34,615 nt of DNA from Neoroseomonas eburnea (GCF_018129005.1 NZ_JAAEDL010000040.1:1-34615); one strand, 5' to 3'; counted from the stretch's first letter, positions 15,452 to 23,476 are shown. The notes: generated from the sequence alone by a model not told the origin. A program made the numbers and translations.

Positions 15452-16115
15452 AGCGCTCCTCCAGCCAGGGATCGCCGTGATTGTGGTAGCCGCGCACCTC
15501 CCAGAAGCCGGGCCGGTCGGCGGCGAGCAGTTCCACCCGCGTGATCCATTTCGGGCTCTTCCAGAAATAGAGCTTCGGCAGCACGAGGCGCACCGGCCCG
15601 CCATGCTGGCGCGTCAGCGGCTGGCCTTCCCACGAATGGGCGAACATCACGTCGGCGGCGGCGAACTCCTCGAGCGTCAGGTTCGTCGTGTAGCCGTCGT
15701 AGCAGGTCATGGAGACGAAGCGCGCCTCCGGCGTCGGCTGGGCGACCGCCAGCAGGTCGCGCACCTTCACGCCCCCGAAGCGGTTGTCGTAGCGGCTCCA
15801 CTGGGTGACGCAGTGGATGTCGACGACCATCTCGCTCTGCGGCAGGGCCATGAAGCCGTCCCAGTCGAGGGCGAGGCGGTTCGCCACCAGCCCTTCGACG
15901 CGCAGCCGGAACTTTTCCTTCGGGACATCGGGCTGCACGCCGAGATCGAGCACCGGCCAGTCCTTCGCCAGGGTCTGGCCGGGCGGCAGTCGGTCACGCT
16001 CGGGGTCGGCGGTGGTGCCGGTGAGGAGCCGGCCCTCCTCCGCCCAGCGTTCCTTGGTGCGGATCAGCTTGTCCTTGACCGCGCCGGAAATCGTGATGCC
16101 TTCGTCCTCGGTCAT
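15444..16115 (-). CDS. Sulfite oxidase-like molybdopterin oxidoreductase
   Basis: 223 residues. A member of the sulfite oxidase/MsrP (YedY) molybdopterin fold. The molybdenum-ligand cysteine is C102 in DIHCVTQWSRYD, preceded by FRLRVEGLV and followed by VSMTCYDGYTTNL, HGGPVRLVLPKLYFWKSPKW and GYHNHGDPW. The N terminus (MTEDEGITISGAVKDKLIRTKERW) has neither a Tat nor a Sec signal, so it fits the short cytoplasmic sulfite-oxidase-like group, not periplasmic MsrP. The start is fixed by an ideal AGGAGG (16120-16125) 4 nt before the ATG. No heme domain is present. The physiological substrate is unknown. It overlaps the downstream glutathione peroxidase gene. Confidence 0.92.
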   Translation of the reverse strand: MTEDEGITISGAVKDKLIRTKERWAEEGRLLTGTTADPERDRLPPGQTLAKDWPVLDLGVQPDVPKEKFRLRVEGLVANRLALDWDGFMALPQSEMVVDIHCVTQWSRYDNRFGGVKVRDLLAVAQPTPEARFVSMTCYDGYTTNLTLEEFAAADVMFAHSWEGQPLTRQHGGPVRLVLPKLYFWKSPKWITRVELLAADRPGFWEVRGYHNHGDPWLEERYG

Positions 16116-16155
16116 GGAACCTCCTGCCGCGTCCAGCCGGACCGTGGGTCCGGAT

Positions 16156-16203
16156 CCGCTACCGCTACCGCTACCGCTACCGCTACCGCTACCGCTACCG
16201 CTA
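16156..16203. repeat. Hexanucleotide microsatellite (CCGCTA)x8
   Basis: Eight perfect tandem copies of CCGCTA (TAGCGG on the minus strand), 48 bp. It is noncoding as I read it, between the divergent sulfite-oxidase-like gene (ATG at 16115) and the UbiC-like gene (ATG at 16363). It ends 40 bp upstream of the former, where its promoter or leader should be. Next to it, at 16137-16153, is a perfect inverted repeat CCGGACC-GTG-GGTCCGG. Confidence 0.95.
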
Positions 16204-16362
16204 CCGCCGCCGGCATGACGTGGCACAATGTCGCAGGGATGCAAGATGCCTCGGACCGCGGCACGGTGCGGCAGGGGCCGATCAGCGCTAGAAGCGGCAG
16301 GCGCCACAGCAAGGCCGTCACAGCCTTGCCGCCGCATTGAAAGGCCAAGCCTGCCCACCGCC

Positions 16363-16887
16363 ATGCCGTCGCGCCGCCTGCTTCCCTCCGGTCCCGAAGC
16401 CGCCGGGCCGCTGGCCGAGTTCGCGCATCGCCTCCGCCGGACCGCAAGTGCTACGCGGCTGCTCGCATCCTGGTGTGCCGAACGCGACATCGGCGATGGT
16501 CCGATCCGGGTCGAGCGCCATGCCGTCCCCGCATCGGCGCCCGGCGCGGAGGTGATCACCGCCCTGCTCGGCGCCGGCGGCCCGGATGGCGTCCGGCACC
16601 GCAGGGTCACGCTGCGGCGCGGCGGCGCAGCCCTGTCCGATTGCGACATCTGGTGGCTGCCGTCCCGGCTCGACCCGACCATGCAGGCGGAACTGGACGG
16701 CACCGACCGCCCCTTCGGCCTGGTGGTCGAAGGCCTGCACCCGATCCGGCGCATGCTCTCCGAAGCGATCCTGCCGCCCGGCGGCCCGCACATCCTGGAG
16801 CATCGCGCGCTGCTGCTGGCCGGCACCGGGGCGCCGCGACCCATCGCGATGGTGCGGGAACTCTACCGCCGCGCGCTGATCGAATGA
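16363..16887 (+). CDS. Chorismate lyase (UbiC)-like protein
   Basis: 174 residues. The layout fits the chorismate pyruvate-lyase/UTRA fold: VRHRRVTLRRGGAALSDCDIWW (78-98) with PSRLDPTM and TDRPFG following, and a C-terminal strand-rich segment LEHRALLLAGTGAPRPIAMVRELYRRAL. The first arginine pair of the VRHRRVTL strand lies where UbiC binds the substrate carboxylates. UbiC makes 4-hydroxybenzoate for ubiquinone; I cannot say that this divergent member does. The ATG at 16363 is chosen because the protein-like composition begins there; the upstream open frame looks non-coding. It is convergent with smpB (16 bp apart). Confidence 0.72.
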   Translation: MPSRRLLPSGPEAAGPLAEFAHRLRRTASATRLLASWCAERDIGDGPIRVERHAVPASAPGAEVITALLGAGGPDGVRHRRVTLRRGGAALSDCDIWWLPSRLDPTMQAELDGTDRPFGLVVEGLHPIRRMLSEAILPPGGPHILEHRALLLAGTGAPRPIAMVRELYRRALIE

Positions 16888-16903
16888 CCCGAAGACGGGT
16901 GGA

Positions 16904-17395
16904 CTATTCCTGCCCCTTGTTGCGCATCATCCGCGACTTGTCGCGCTGCCAGTCGCGCTCGGCGATGGCGGCGCGCTTGTCGTGCTGCTTCTTTCCCTCG
17001 GCGACCCCGAGCAGGATCTTCGCCCGCCCCCGGTCGTTGAAGTGGATGTCGAGCGGCACCAGTGTCGCGCCTTCGCGGGTGATGGCGCCGGTCAGCGTCG
17101 CGACCTGCTTGCGGTGCAGCAGCAGCTTACGCGGGCGGCGCGGCTCGAACTTCGCCATGAAACTGCCGGCCTGCCATTCGGGGATGTAGCAGTTGAACAG
17201 CCACATCTCGCCGTCCCGCTCGCCGGCCCAGGCTTCCGACAGGGTGGCGCGGCCGGCGCGCAGCGACTTCACCTCGGGGCCGATCAGCGCGATGCCGGCC
17301 TCGATCGTCTCGCCGATCTTGTAGTCGTAGCGGGCCTTGCGGTTCTGCGCGGCAACGCCGTGCGAGATCAGCCCCTTCTTTCGCTGCTCAGCCAT
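16904..17395 (-). CDS. smpB: SsrA-binding protein SmpB
   Basis: 163 residues. SmpB binds tmRNA and delivers it to stalled ribosomes in trans-translation. Conserved segments are NRKARYDYKIGETIEAGIAL, GPEVKSLRAGRATLSEAW, CYIPEWQAGSF, RPRKLLLHRKQVATL and LVPLDIHFNDRGRAKILLGV, and a basic tail (KRAAIAERDWQRDKSRMMRN) follows, as is usual. Length is normal. The ATG at 17395 precedes AEQRKKGLISHGVAAQNRKA; longer versions of the frame are not SmpB-like. I see no ssrA (tmRNA) gene in the window. Confidence 0.97.
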   Translation of the reverse strand: MAEQRKKGLISHGVAAQNRKARYDYKIGETIEAGIALIGPEVKSLRAGRATLSEAWAGERDGEMWLFNCYIPEWQAGSFMAKFEPRRPRKLLLHRKQVATLTGAITREGATLVPLDIHFNDRGRAKILLGVAEGKKQHDKRAAIAERDWQRDKSRMMRNKGQE

Positions 17396-17944
17396 GTGAC
17401 ACGGGATCCGATCAAGGGGCGGTCCTCTACGCGTTTCGCGCCGGCGGGTCCAGCGCGGGGCGTTCCCGGCGCAGGCATCGCGACGCTCGCCGGCCGATGC
17501 CAGCCGATGTCCGTCGCGCCAAGGCCCGCGACATGCCCACACCCTTCCGCTGGCGCAGCCCGGTGCGCGAGAAGCACGTCCCGGTCGACCGCCTTGCCGC
17601 GCCTGCCATCCCACCGACGAGCGCCGCCATGCCGGTGCATGATGCCGCGGCGCGGATCGCCGAGGAGACAGGCAAGGCCTCCGGGGCTTCGCCACCGCCG
17701 CCGCGCGACGCGGGCGACCCGTTCAGCCTCCGCGCGCAGCCGGTGACCGCGGGATCTGGCATCGGTGAGCGCCCACCGGTCGCAGCGGCAGCCCGGCCGC
17801 CCGGTGCGGGCATCGACGAGGCCCGGCGGCTCGCCACCGGCGATCCGGCCCGCGCGCGCCGGTTGCTGCGTCGCGCATGGCCGGCAGCCGGATGGGCGGG
17901 AATGCGCGGCGGGTCCGCGTTTCGCGAAGCGCCGCCGCGCGGGC
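17396..17944. other. 549-bp gap without a supported gene
   Basis: This lies between the smpB start and the dapA stop; both flanking genes are on the minus strand. A plus-strand frame (ATG candidates at 17497 and 17533) stays open past 18000 into dapA and is rich in Arg, Pro and Ala. A minus-strand frame is open over the same span. Neither has a ribosome site, domain or plausible end, and the composition is typical of random open frames at this GC content. It may hold the smpB promoter, but I cannot place one. Confidence 0.5.
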
Positions 17945-18823
17945 TCAGTTCAACAGGCCCACGGAGACCATCGCCTCCCTCACGCGCGTCCTCGTCGCCT
18001 CGGCGACCGGGGCGAGCGGCAGGCGGCAATGATCGGTGCTCTTGGCGAGCAGGCTCGCCGCGTATTTCACCGGGCCGGGGGAGGTCTCGCTGAACAGCGC
18101 GTCGTGCAGCGGCACAAGGCGGTCCTGGATCGCCGTCGCTTCCTGCAGGCGGCCCTCCCGCCAGGCGCGCTGCATGTCGGCGCACAGGCGAGGCGCCACG
18201 TTCGCGGTCACGCTGATGCATCCGGTCCCGCCGGCGGCGTTGAAGGACAGCGCCGTGTGGTCCTCGCCCGAGAGCTGGATGAAATCGGCCCCGCAGGCGC
18301 GCTTCGTGTGCAGCGGCCGGGTCAGGTTCGCGGTCGCGTCCTTCACGCCGACGATGTTCTTGTGCTTCGCCAGCCGCGCCATGGTCTCGACCGACATGTC
18401 CACCACGCTGCGCGGCGGGATGTTGTAGATGAACATCGGCAGGTCCACGGCATCGGCGATGGCCGTGAAGTGCAGGAACATCCCTTCCTGGGTCGGCTTG
18501 TTGTAGTAGGGCGTGACGACCAGGATCGCGTCCGCGCCCGCCTTCTTCGCATGCCGCGCGAAGTCGATCGCCTCGGCGGTCGAGTTGCTGCCCGCGCCGG
18601 CCATCACCGGCACGCGGCCGCGCGCGGCCTCGACGCAGAGCTCGACCACGCGCTTGTGCTCGTCATGCGACAGGGTCGGGCTTTCGCCCGTGGTGCCGAC
18701 CGGGATGAGGCCTTCGGTGCCTTCCGCGATCTGCCATTCCACCAGGTCCTGGAAGGCTTTCTCGTCCACGGATCCGTCCGCGCGCATCGGCGTGATCAGC
18801 GCGACCATCGAACCCCTGAACAT
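17945..18823 (-). CDS. dapA: 4-hydroxy-tetrahydrodipicolinate synthase
   Basis: 292 residues. DapA condenses pyruvate with aspartate semialdehyde, the first committed step to lysine and diaminopimelate. The Schiff-base lysine is K161 ([11 protein letters not shown]), the catalytic tyrosine is Y133 (FIYNIPPRS), and the pyruvate-binding loop is GTTGESPT (43-50). The N terminus [13 protein letters not shown] is standard, and GGAGGA sits about 8 nt upstream of the ATG at 18823. Length matches the family. It is divergent from the lytic transglycosylase gene across 224 bp; since diaminopimelate is a peptidoglycan precursor the neighbours are thematically related, though separately transcribed. Confidence 0.97.
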   Translation of the reverse strand: MFRGSMVALITPMRADGSVDEKAFQDLVEWQIAEGTEGLIPVGTTGESPTLSHDEHKRVVELCVEAARGRVPVMAGAGSNSTAEAIDFARHAKKAGADAILVVTPYYNKPTQEGMFLHFTAIADAVDLPMFIYNIPPRSVVDMSVETMARLAKHKNIVGVKDATANLTRPLHTKRACGADFIQLSGEDHTALSFNAAGGTGCISVTANVAPRLCADMQRAWREGRLQEATAIQDRLVPLHDALFSETSPGPVKYAASLLAKSTDHCRLPLAPVAEATRTRVREAMVSVGLLN

Positions 18824-18931
18824 GACGCATTCCTCCGCATCGGCGACAATCGGGCAACCCGGTGTCCTGCCCGCGAAGCCCGCCGCATCGGCAGCGAACG
18901 AAGCGGAAAAGCAGGCCACTGAAAGCAAGGG

Positions 18932-18980
18932 CTAGTGGACTGAGAAGGAAGTCCGGCGGACTTCGGAATCGGGACACTAG
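18932..18980. promoter_or_regulatory. Concentric dyad-symmetric site between dapA and the lytic transglycosylase
   Basis: Two inverted repeats share one centre at 18956. The inner one is GAAGTCC-GGC-GGACTTC (18948-18964) and the outer one is CTAGTG (18932-18937) / CACTAG (18975-18980), with 10 unpaired bases on each side. The flanking genes diverge, so it cannot be a simple terminator for either. It may be an operator with two half-site pairs or a leader structure for the plus-strand gene, whose ATG lies 67 bp downstream. Confidence 0.45.
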
Positions 18981-19047
18981 GCGCGACGCCCTGCGGGGAC
19001 AAGGCTGCGCGACAAGCCCGCACCGGATCGGCTATGGAAGGGCTGCC

Positions 19048-21009
19048 ATGCGCCGCCTGCTCCTCCTCGCCGCCCTCCTCGCCCCGCTCCCCGCCGCCGC
19101 GCAGCCCTGGGCCCCGGATGGCGCCCGCGCCGCCGGCCGCCAGGCATTGTCGGCGGCCGCCTCCCAGCGCTGGGGGGAAGCCGAATCCTTCGCCGCCGCC
19201 GCCGACCCGCTCGCCGCCAAGATCGTGCTGTGGATGCGGCTGTCGAACCGGATCGCCCCCGCCTCGGCCGCCGAGCTGGTGAGTTTCCTCGCCGAGAATC
19301 CCGACTGGCCCCTGCCCGACACCATGACGCGGCGGGCCGAGGCCGCCCTTGCGGCCGAGCCGGACGACTCACTTGCGCTGCGCCATTTCTCCCGCAACCC
19401 GGCGCGGACGCTCGGCGGGGCGCTGCGCCACGCCGAGGCGCTCGACCGTGCCGGCCGCGCCCAGGACGCCCGGGCCGTCGTCCGCCACGGCTGGGTCGAG
19501 ACCCCCGGCGACGCCTTCGCCGAGGAAGCGATGCTGCTCCGCTTCGGCAGCCTGCTGACCGAGGAGGAGCACTGGCGCCGCTTCGACCGCCTCGCCTTCG
19601 CCCGCGACATCGGCGGCGCCGGCCGCGCCGCGCAGCGCCTGACCGGCGCCCGCCGTGCCTCCGCGGACACCCGCCTCGCGCTGGCGCGGGACGATGACAG
19701 CGCGCTGGCCGCCCGCCCCGCCGATATCGGCTGGGCCTACGAGGCCGCCCGGCTGCTCCGCCGACGCGAGCGCGACCAGGAGGCCGCCGCCGCCTGGGCT
19801 GCTGCCGAACCCCTGCAGCGGGACCTCAGCGCCGACGCCGCCCGCGCCGTCTGGGCCGAGCGCCAGGTGCTCTCCCGCAAGCTGCTGCGCCTCGGCATGG
19901 AGCGCGAGGCCTACCGCACCGCCGCCGCGCACGGCCAGGCAATGGCCGGGGAGCCGCGCCAGGAAGGCGAATTCCTCGCCGGCTTCATCGCGCTGCGCCG
20001 GCTGAACGACCCGCCGACGGCCGAGCGCCATTTCGCCGCCCTCGGCCAGGACAGCCGCTCGGTCATCACCCGCGCCCGCAGCGCGTACTGGCAGGGCCGC
20101 GCGCTCGCCGCCCGCGGCGACGCCGGCGGCGCGCGCGGCCGCTATGCCGCCGCGGCGGAGCTGCCGGTCGCCTTCTACGGGCAGCTCGGCGCCCTCGCGC
20201 TGGGGGAGAACGAGGCGCAGCTCTCCGCCCGCGTCGCGCGCTCGGCCGTGCCGGCGGTGACGCCGCCGCGGGCCGTCGACTTCACCGGGCGGGAACTCGC
20301 CCGCGCCGTGCTGACGCTCGCGGATCTCGGCGACACGCGCCGGGCGCGCATCTTCCTGCTGCGGCTGGAGGAACTGGCGAATGACGGCACCGACCGCCTG
20401 CTGACGGCACGGCTCGCGAACCATATCGGCCGGCCCGACCATGCGGTGTGGATCGCCCGCCGCGCCGGAGCGGATGGCGACATCCTGCTGCCGGAAGGCT
20501 GGCCCGCCCCCTATCGCCCGCCGGTGACGAACCCCGAGCCCGCCTTCATCAACGCCATCACCCGGCAGGAGAGCAATTTCGACACCGAGGCGGTCTCCGG
20601 CGCCAATGCGCGCGGGCTGATGCAGCTCCTGCCCTCGACCGCGACCTTGGTGGCGCGGCGGCTCGGCGTGCCGTTCCAGCCGGTGCAGCTCACCACCAGC
20701 CCCGAGGTGAACATGCGCCTCGGCGCCGGCTATCTCGAACAGATGCTCGATCGCTACGACGGCGCCCTGCCGCTCGCCGCCGCCGCCTACAATGCCGGGC
20801 CGGGGCGCGTGGACCAGTGGCTCGGCACCTATGGCGACCCGCGCGGCCCGGGTGTCGACATGATCGACTGGATGGAGCAGATCCCCTTCTCGGAGACGCG
20901 CAACTACGTCCAGCGGGTGATCGAGAACGTCGTCGTCTACCGCGCCCAGGATCCCGGCGCGGCGGCGCGGGAACACCCGTTGGCGCGCTACCTCCGGACC
21001 ACGCCGTGA
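19048..21009 (+). CDS. Soluble lytic murein transglycosylase, Slt family
   Basis: 653 residues. It cleaves the MurNAc-GlcNAc bond of peptidoglycan with anhydro-MurNAc formation. There is a Sec signal (RRLLLLAALLAPLPAAAQ), a long alpha-helical superhelical region (about 25-480), and a C-terminal SLT domain. The catalytic glutamate is E508 in ITRQESNFDTEAVS, followed by ARGLMQLLPSTA, LGAGYLEQML and AAYNAGPGRVDQW. The ATG at 19048 has GGAAGG about 6 nt upstream and opens directly into the signal peptide. Its stop overlaps the GTG start of the alpha/beta hydrolase. It probably acts in the periplasm in cell-wall turnover. Confidence 0.95.
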   Translation: MRRLLLLAALLAPLPAAAQPWAPDGARAAGRQALSAAASQRWGEAESFAAAADPLAAKIVLWMRLSNRIAPASAAELVSFLAENPDWPLPDTMTRRAEAALAAEPDDSLALRHFSRNPARTLGGALRHAEALDRAGRAQDARAVVRHGWVETPGDAFAEEAMLLRFGSLLTEEEHWRRFDRLAFARDIGGAGRAAQRLTGARRASADTRLALARDDDSALAARPADIGWAYEAARLLRRRERDQEAAAAWAAAEPLQRDLSADAARAVWAERQVLSRKLLRLGMEREAYRTAAAHGQAMAGEPRQEGEFLAGFIALRRLNDPPTAERHFAALGQDSRSVITRARSAYWQGRALAARGDAGGARGRYAAAAELPVAFYGQLGALALGENEAQLSARVARSAVPAVTPPRAVDFTGRELARAVLTLADLGDTRRARIFLLRLEELANDGTDRLLTARLANHIGRPDHAVWIARRAGADGDILLPEGWPAPYRPPVTNPEPAFINAITRQESNFDTEAVSGANARGLMQLLPSTATLVARRLGVPFQPVQLTTSPEVNMRLGAGYLEQMLDRYDGALPLAAAAYNAGPGRVDQWLGTYGDPRGPGVDMIDWMEQIPFSETRNYVQRVIENVVVYRAQDPGAAAREHPLARYLRTTP

Positions 21010-21857
21010 ACCCACGCCGGCTGGCGTTCTCCGCCCATGACGGGCTGCGTCTCTCCGCGCTGGAATGGCCCGGCCCCGCCGGGCGCGCGCCGCTGCTGGT
21101 GCTGCCCGGCATCTGCCGCACGGCGCTGGATGCCGAGACGGTGGCGGCGCGCCATGCGGGGCGGCGGCGTATCGTGGCGCTCGACTATGCCGGGCATGGC
21201 GAGAGCGGACGCGCGGCGCGGCCCCAGCGCTACAGGCCCGAGCAGCTGATCCGCGACGTGCTGGACGCCATGGCGGCGCTGCACCTGCACGGGGCGGTGG
21301 TGGTCGGCACCTCCTTCGGCGGGCTGGCGACGATGGCGGTCGCGGCGATGCGCCCGGCGAGCCTCACGGCCCTGGTCCTGAACGACATCGGTCCACAGAT
21401 CGAAAGCCTCGGCCGCGACAAGGTGGTGGATTTCATCGGCCGCGACCACGCCTTCGGCTCCTTCGACGAAGCCCTCGCCTGGTTCCGCGAGCATCACCCG
21501 CCGATGCCGCTGCTCGACGACGCCGGCTGGCGCGGCTTCGCCCTGCGGACCTTCCGGCAGGAAGAGGACGGCCACTGGCACCCCCGCTGGGATGTCCGTA
21601 TCGGCCAGCAGGCCGTGGGCGCCGCGGCCGGCGCGCCACCCGACCTCTGGCCCTTCTTCGGCGGGCTCAGGCGCCTGCCGCTGCTGTTGGTCTGGGGCGA
21701 GGCGAGCACGCTGCTCTCCGCCGCGACGGTGGCGGAGATGCGGCGCCGGCGGCCGGACATGGGCGTCGCCGCGCTGCCCGGCACCGGCCATGCCCCGACG
21801 CTGGAGGAAGCGCCCGCCGCCGCCGCACTCGACGCCTTCCTCGAGGCCGTGCCGTGA
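21006..21857 (+). CDS. Alpha/beta hydrolase
   Basis: 283 residues. The oxyanion-side motif is LPGICRTA, the strand before the cap holds ALDYAGHGESG, the nucleophile is S103 in VVVGTSFGGLA, and the histidine is H262 in PGTGHAPTLEE. At the usual place of the catalytic acid (WGxxSDxL) this protein reads WGEASTLLS, so the Asp is replaced by Thr. The acid may be supplied from elsewhere or activity may be reduced. No signal peptide is seen. The start is a GTG overlapping the transglycosylase stop (GTGA), and the gene ends in another GTGA with pgpA. The substrate is unknown; position suggests a lipid or envelope-related ester but does not show it. Confidence 0.88.
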   Translation: MNPRRLAFSAHDGLRLSALEWPGPAGRAPLLVLPGICRTALDAETVAARHAGRRRIVALDYAGHGESGRAARPQRYRPEQLIRDVLDAMAALHLHGAVVVGTSFGGLATMAVAAMRPASLTALVLNDIGPQIESLGRDKVVDFIGRDHAFGSFDEALAWFREHHPPMPLLDDAGWRGFALRTFRQEEDGHWHPRWDVRIGQQAVGAAAGAPPDLWPFFGGLRRLPLLLVWGEASTLLSAATVAEMRRRRPDMGVAALPGTGHAPTLEEAPAAAALDAFLEAVP

Positions 21858-22300
21858 ATTCCGCCCATGCCGTGGCGACGCTGCTCGGGGTGGGGCGGCT
21901 GAAGCCCGCACCCGGGACCTGGGGATCGCTGGTCGTGCTGCCGGCGGTCCTGCTCGGACCTGTGGCCTGCCTCCTGCTGGCCGCGGCCGTCGCGGTCGCG
22001 GGCTGGCTCGCGGTGCGTGCCGTGCAGGCGACCTCCGCGGAGGAAGATCCGGGCTGGATCGTGGTGGACGAGGCGGCGGGCATGCTGCTCGCCCTCGCCG
22101 CCCTGCCGGCCGCAGGCTGGGTCGGGGCGGGGCTCGCCTTCCTGGCCTTCCGCGCGCTCGACATCCTCAAGCCCTGGCCGGTCTCCTGGGCGGATGGGCT
22201 GCCCGGGGCGACCGGGGTGATGCTGGACGACATCCTGGCCGGCGCCATCGCGGCGGCGGCGCTTCTGCTGCTGGGCGCGCTGGCGCCGGGAGTGCTGTGA
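21854..22300 (+). CDS. pgpA: Phosphatidylglycerophosphatase A
   Basis: 148 residues. PgpA removes phosphate from phosphatidylglycerophosphate to give phosphatidylglycerol in the inner membrane. Family motifs are RLKPAPGTWGSL near the N terminus, DPGWIVVDEAAGML in the middle (acidic metal site), and FRALDILKPWPVSWAD followed by GVMLDDILAGAIAA. Hydrophobic helices fall between them. The GTG start at 21854 is fixed by a GTGA overlap with the previous gene. Linkage to pncC is common in alphaproteobacteria. Confidence 0.94.
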   Translation: MNSAHAVATLLGVGRLKPAPGTWGSLVVLPAVLLGPVACLLLAAAVAVAGWLAVRAVQATSAEEDPGWIVVDEAAGMLLALAALPAAGWVGAGLAFLAFRALDILKPWPVSWADGLPGATGVMLDDILAGAIAAAALLLLGALAPGVL

Positions 22301-22302
22301 CC

Positions 22303-22785
22303 ATGCTGCCGCAGGCGACACTCGACCAGGCGCGCGACCTGCTCGCGGCGCTGGAGGCCGAGGGCAGGACCCTCGCCACCGCGGAATCCTGCACCGGCGG
22401 GCTGATCGCCGCGGCGCTGACCTCGATCGCCGGGTCCTCCGCTGTGGTGATGGCCGGCTTCGTCACCTATTCCAATGCGGCCAAGGTGCGGATGGTCGGC
22501 GTGACCGAGGCCTCCCTCGCCACCCATGGCGCGGTGAGCGAGGCGGTGGCGCGGGAAATGGCCGAGGGCGCGCTGGCGCGCGCCGAGGTGGACCTCGCCC
22601 TGTCCTGCACCGGCATCGCCGGGCCGGGGGGCGCGACTCCGGGCAAGCCGGTCGGGCTGGTCTTCATCGGCTGCGCGCGGCGCGGCGCGCAGACGGTCGT
22701 GGAACGCCACGTCTTCCCCGGCGATCGCGCGGCGGTGCGGGCCGCCACGGTGGCGGCGGCCCTGGCGATGGCGGCACGGGGCTGA
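22303..22785 (+). CDS. pncC: Nicotinamide-nucleotide amidohydrolase, CinA C-terminal type
   Basis: 160 residues. PncC deamidates NMN to nicotinate mononucleotide in pyridine-nucleotide recycling. Conserved residues are S29 (TAESCTGGLIAAA), Y56 and K61 (FVTYSNAAKVRM), and the GxxGPGG loop in SCTGIAGPGGATPGKPVG. It is the stand-alone C-terminal domain, without the N-terminal MoCF-like domain of full CinA. I chose the ATG at 22303; a GTG at 22297 overlapping the pgpA stop is equally possible and would fit the GTGA pattern of this operon, adding two residues. Confidence 0.93.
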   Translation: MLPQATLDQARDLLAALEAEGRTLATAESCTGGLIAAALTSIAGSSAVVMAGFVTYSNAAKVRMVGVTEASLATHGAVSEAVAREMAEGALARAEVDLALSCTGIAGPGGATPGKPVGLVFIGCARRGAQTVVERHVFPGDRAAVRAATVAAALAMAARG

Positions 22786-22933
22786 ATCCGCACGGCCCGC
22801 CACGGGGCCGGCCAGCCCCGAGCGCGGCGCGCGGGCCACACTCGCCGCACAGCTTTGGCGCGAATCGGGGAGCCCATTGCGCAAGCCGATTCCGGGCGGA
22901 CAGTATAAAAATCGTGAACCGGTGCCGCTCGCG

Positions 22934-23476
22934 ATGACAGCCTCCCTCGCCCGCCGGGCGCTGCTCACCGGCGCCGGTGCCCTTGCGGTGCCGGCGTCGA
23001 AGCCCGCCCGCGCCGACGCGCCCGAGCGGCAGCGCTGGCTCTGGGTGCAGAACAATGCCGGGGAGGAAGTGGCGGTCGCCTACCGCACCGGGCAGGACTA
23101 CGACATCCGGGCGCTGGCGCGGCTGCAGCACCATTTCCGCGACCTGCGGGAGAATCTCGCCGGCCCGATCCCGCCGCTGCTGCTCGACATGCTGTCGCTG
23201 ATCCAGGAGCGCTTCGGCTATACGCGCCCGCTGCGGGTGATCTCCGGCTACCGCACGCCGCAGACCAATGCCTCCCTGCCCTATGCGGCGCCGAACAGCC
23301 TGCACATGCGCGGCATGGCGGCGGACATCGTGATGCCGGGCATGTCGCAGGCCGATGTCTGCAGCCAGGCGATGATGTTCTCCCAGCATCTCGGCTTCAT
23401 GGGCGTCGGCTGGTACGGGTCCTTCACCCATGTCGACATCGGGCCGAAGGCGTCCTGGGCACGGATGCTGAACTGA
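22934..23476 (+). CDS. DUF882/M15-type zinc peptidase-like protein with Tat signal
   Basis: 180 residues. This YcbK-like family shares the fold of D,D-carboxypeptidases of the M15/peptidase_M15A type. The expected metal ligands are H124 and D131 (NSLHMRGMAADI) and H166 (YGSFTHVDIG), with SGYRTPQTNASL before them. The N terminus TASLARRALLTGAGALAVP, with twin arginines followed by a hydrophobic stretch and ARA, suggests Tat export. The ATG at 22934 is chosen for that signal; an in-frame TTG at 22877 would prefix an unlikely peptide. A TATAAA at about 22902 could be a -10 for a leadered transcript, but the -35 is poor. It probably trims or modifies peptidoglycan in the periplasm. Confidence 0.88.
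   Translation: MTASLARRALLTGAGALAVPASKPARADAPERQRWLWVQNNAGEEVAVAYRTGQDYDIRALARLQHHFRDLRENLAGPIPPLLLDMLSLIQERFGYTRPLRVISGYRTPQTNASLPYAAPNSLHMRGMAADIVMPGMSQADVCSQAMMFSQHLGFMGVGWYGSFTHVDIGPKASWARMLN

Noticed and set aside
16156..16203. Hexanucleotide repeat considered as part of a protein with a dipeptide repeat
   Set aside because: An upstream extension of the sulfite-oxidase-like frame would read Gly-Ser repeats, but the ideal AGGAGG site at 16120-16125 places the start after it.
17427..18221. Minus-strand frame across the smpB-dapA gap as a gene
   Set aside because: It overlaps dapA in another frame, has low-complexity Arg/Pro/Gly composition and no start signal.
19369..21015. A 548-codon minus-strand open frame opposite the lytic transglycosylase
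   Set aside because: The plus-strand gene has a signal peptide, a ribosome site and the SLT catalytic motif; the opposite frame has none of these.
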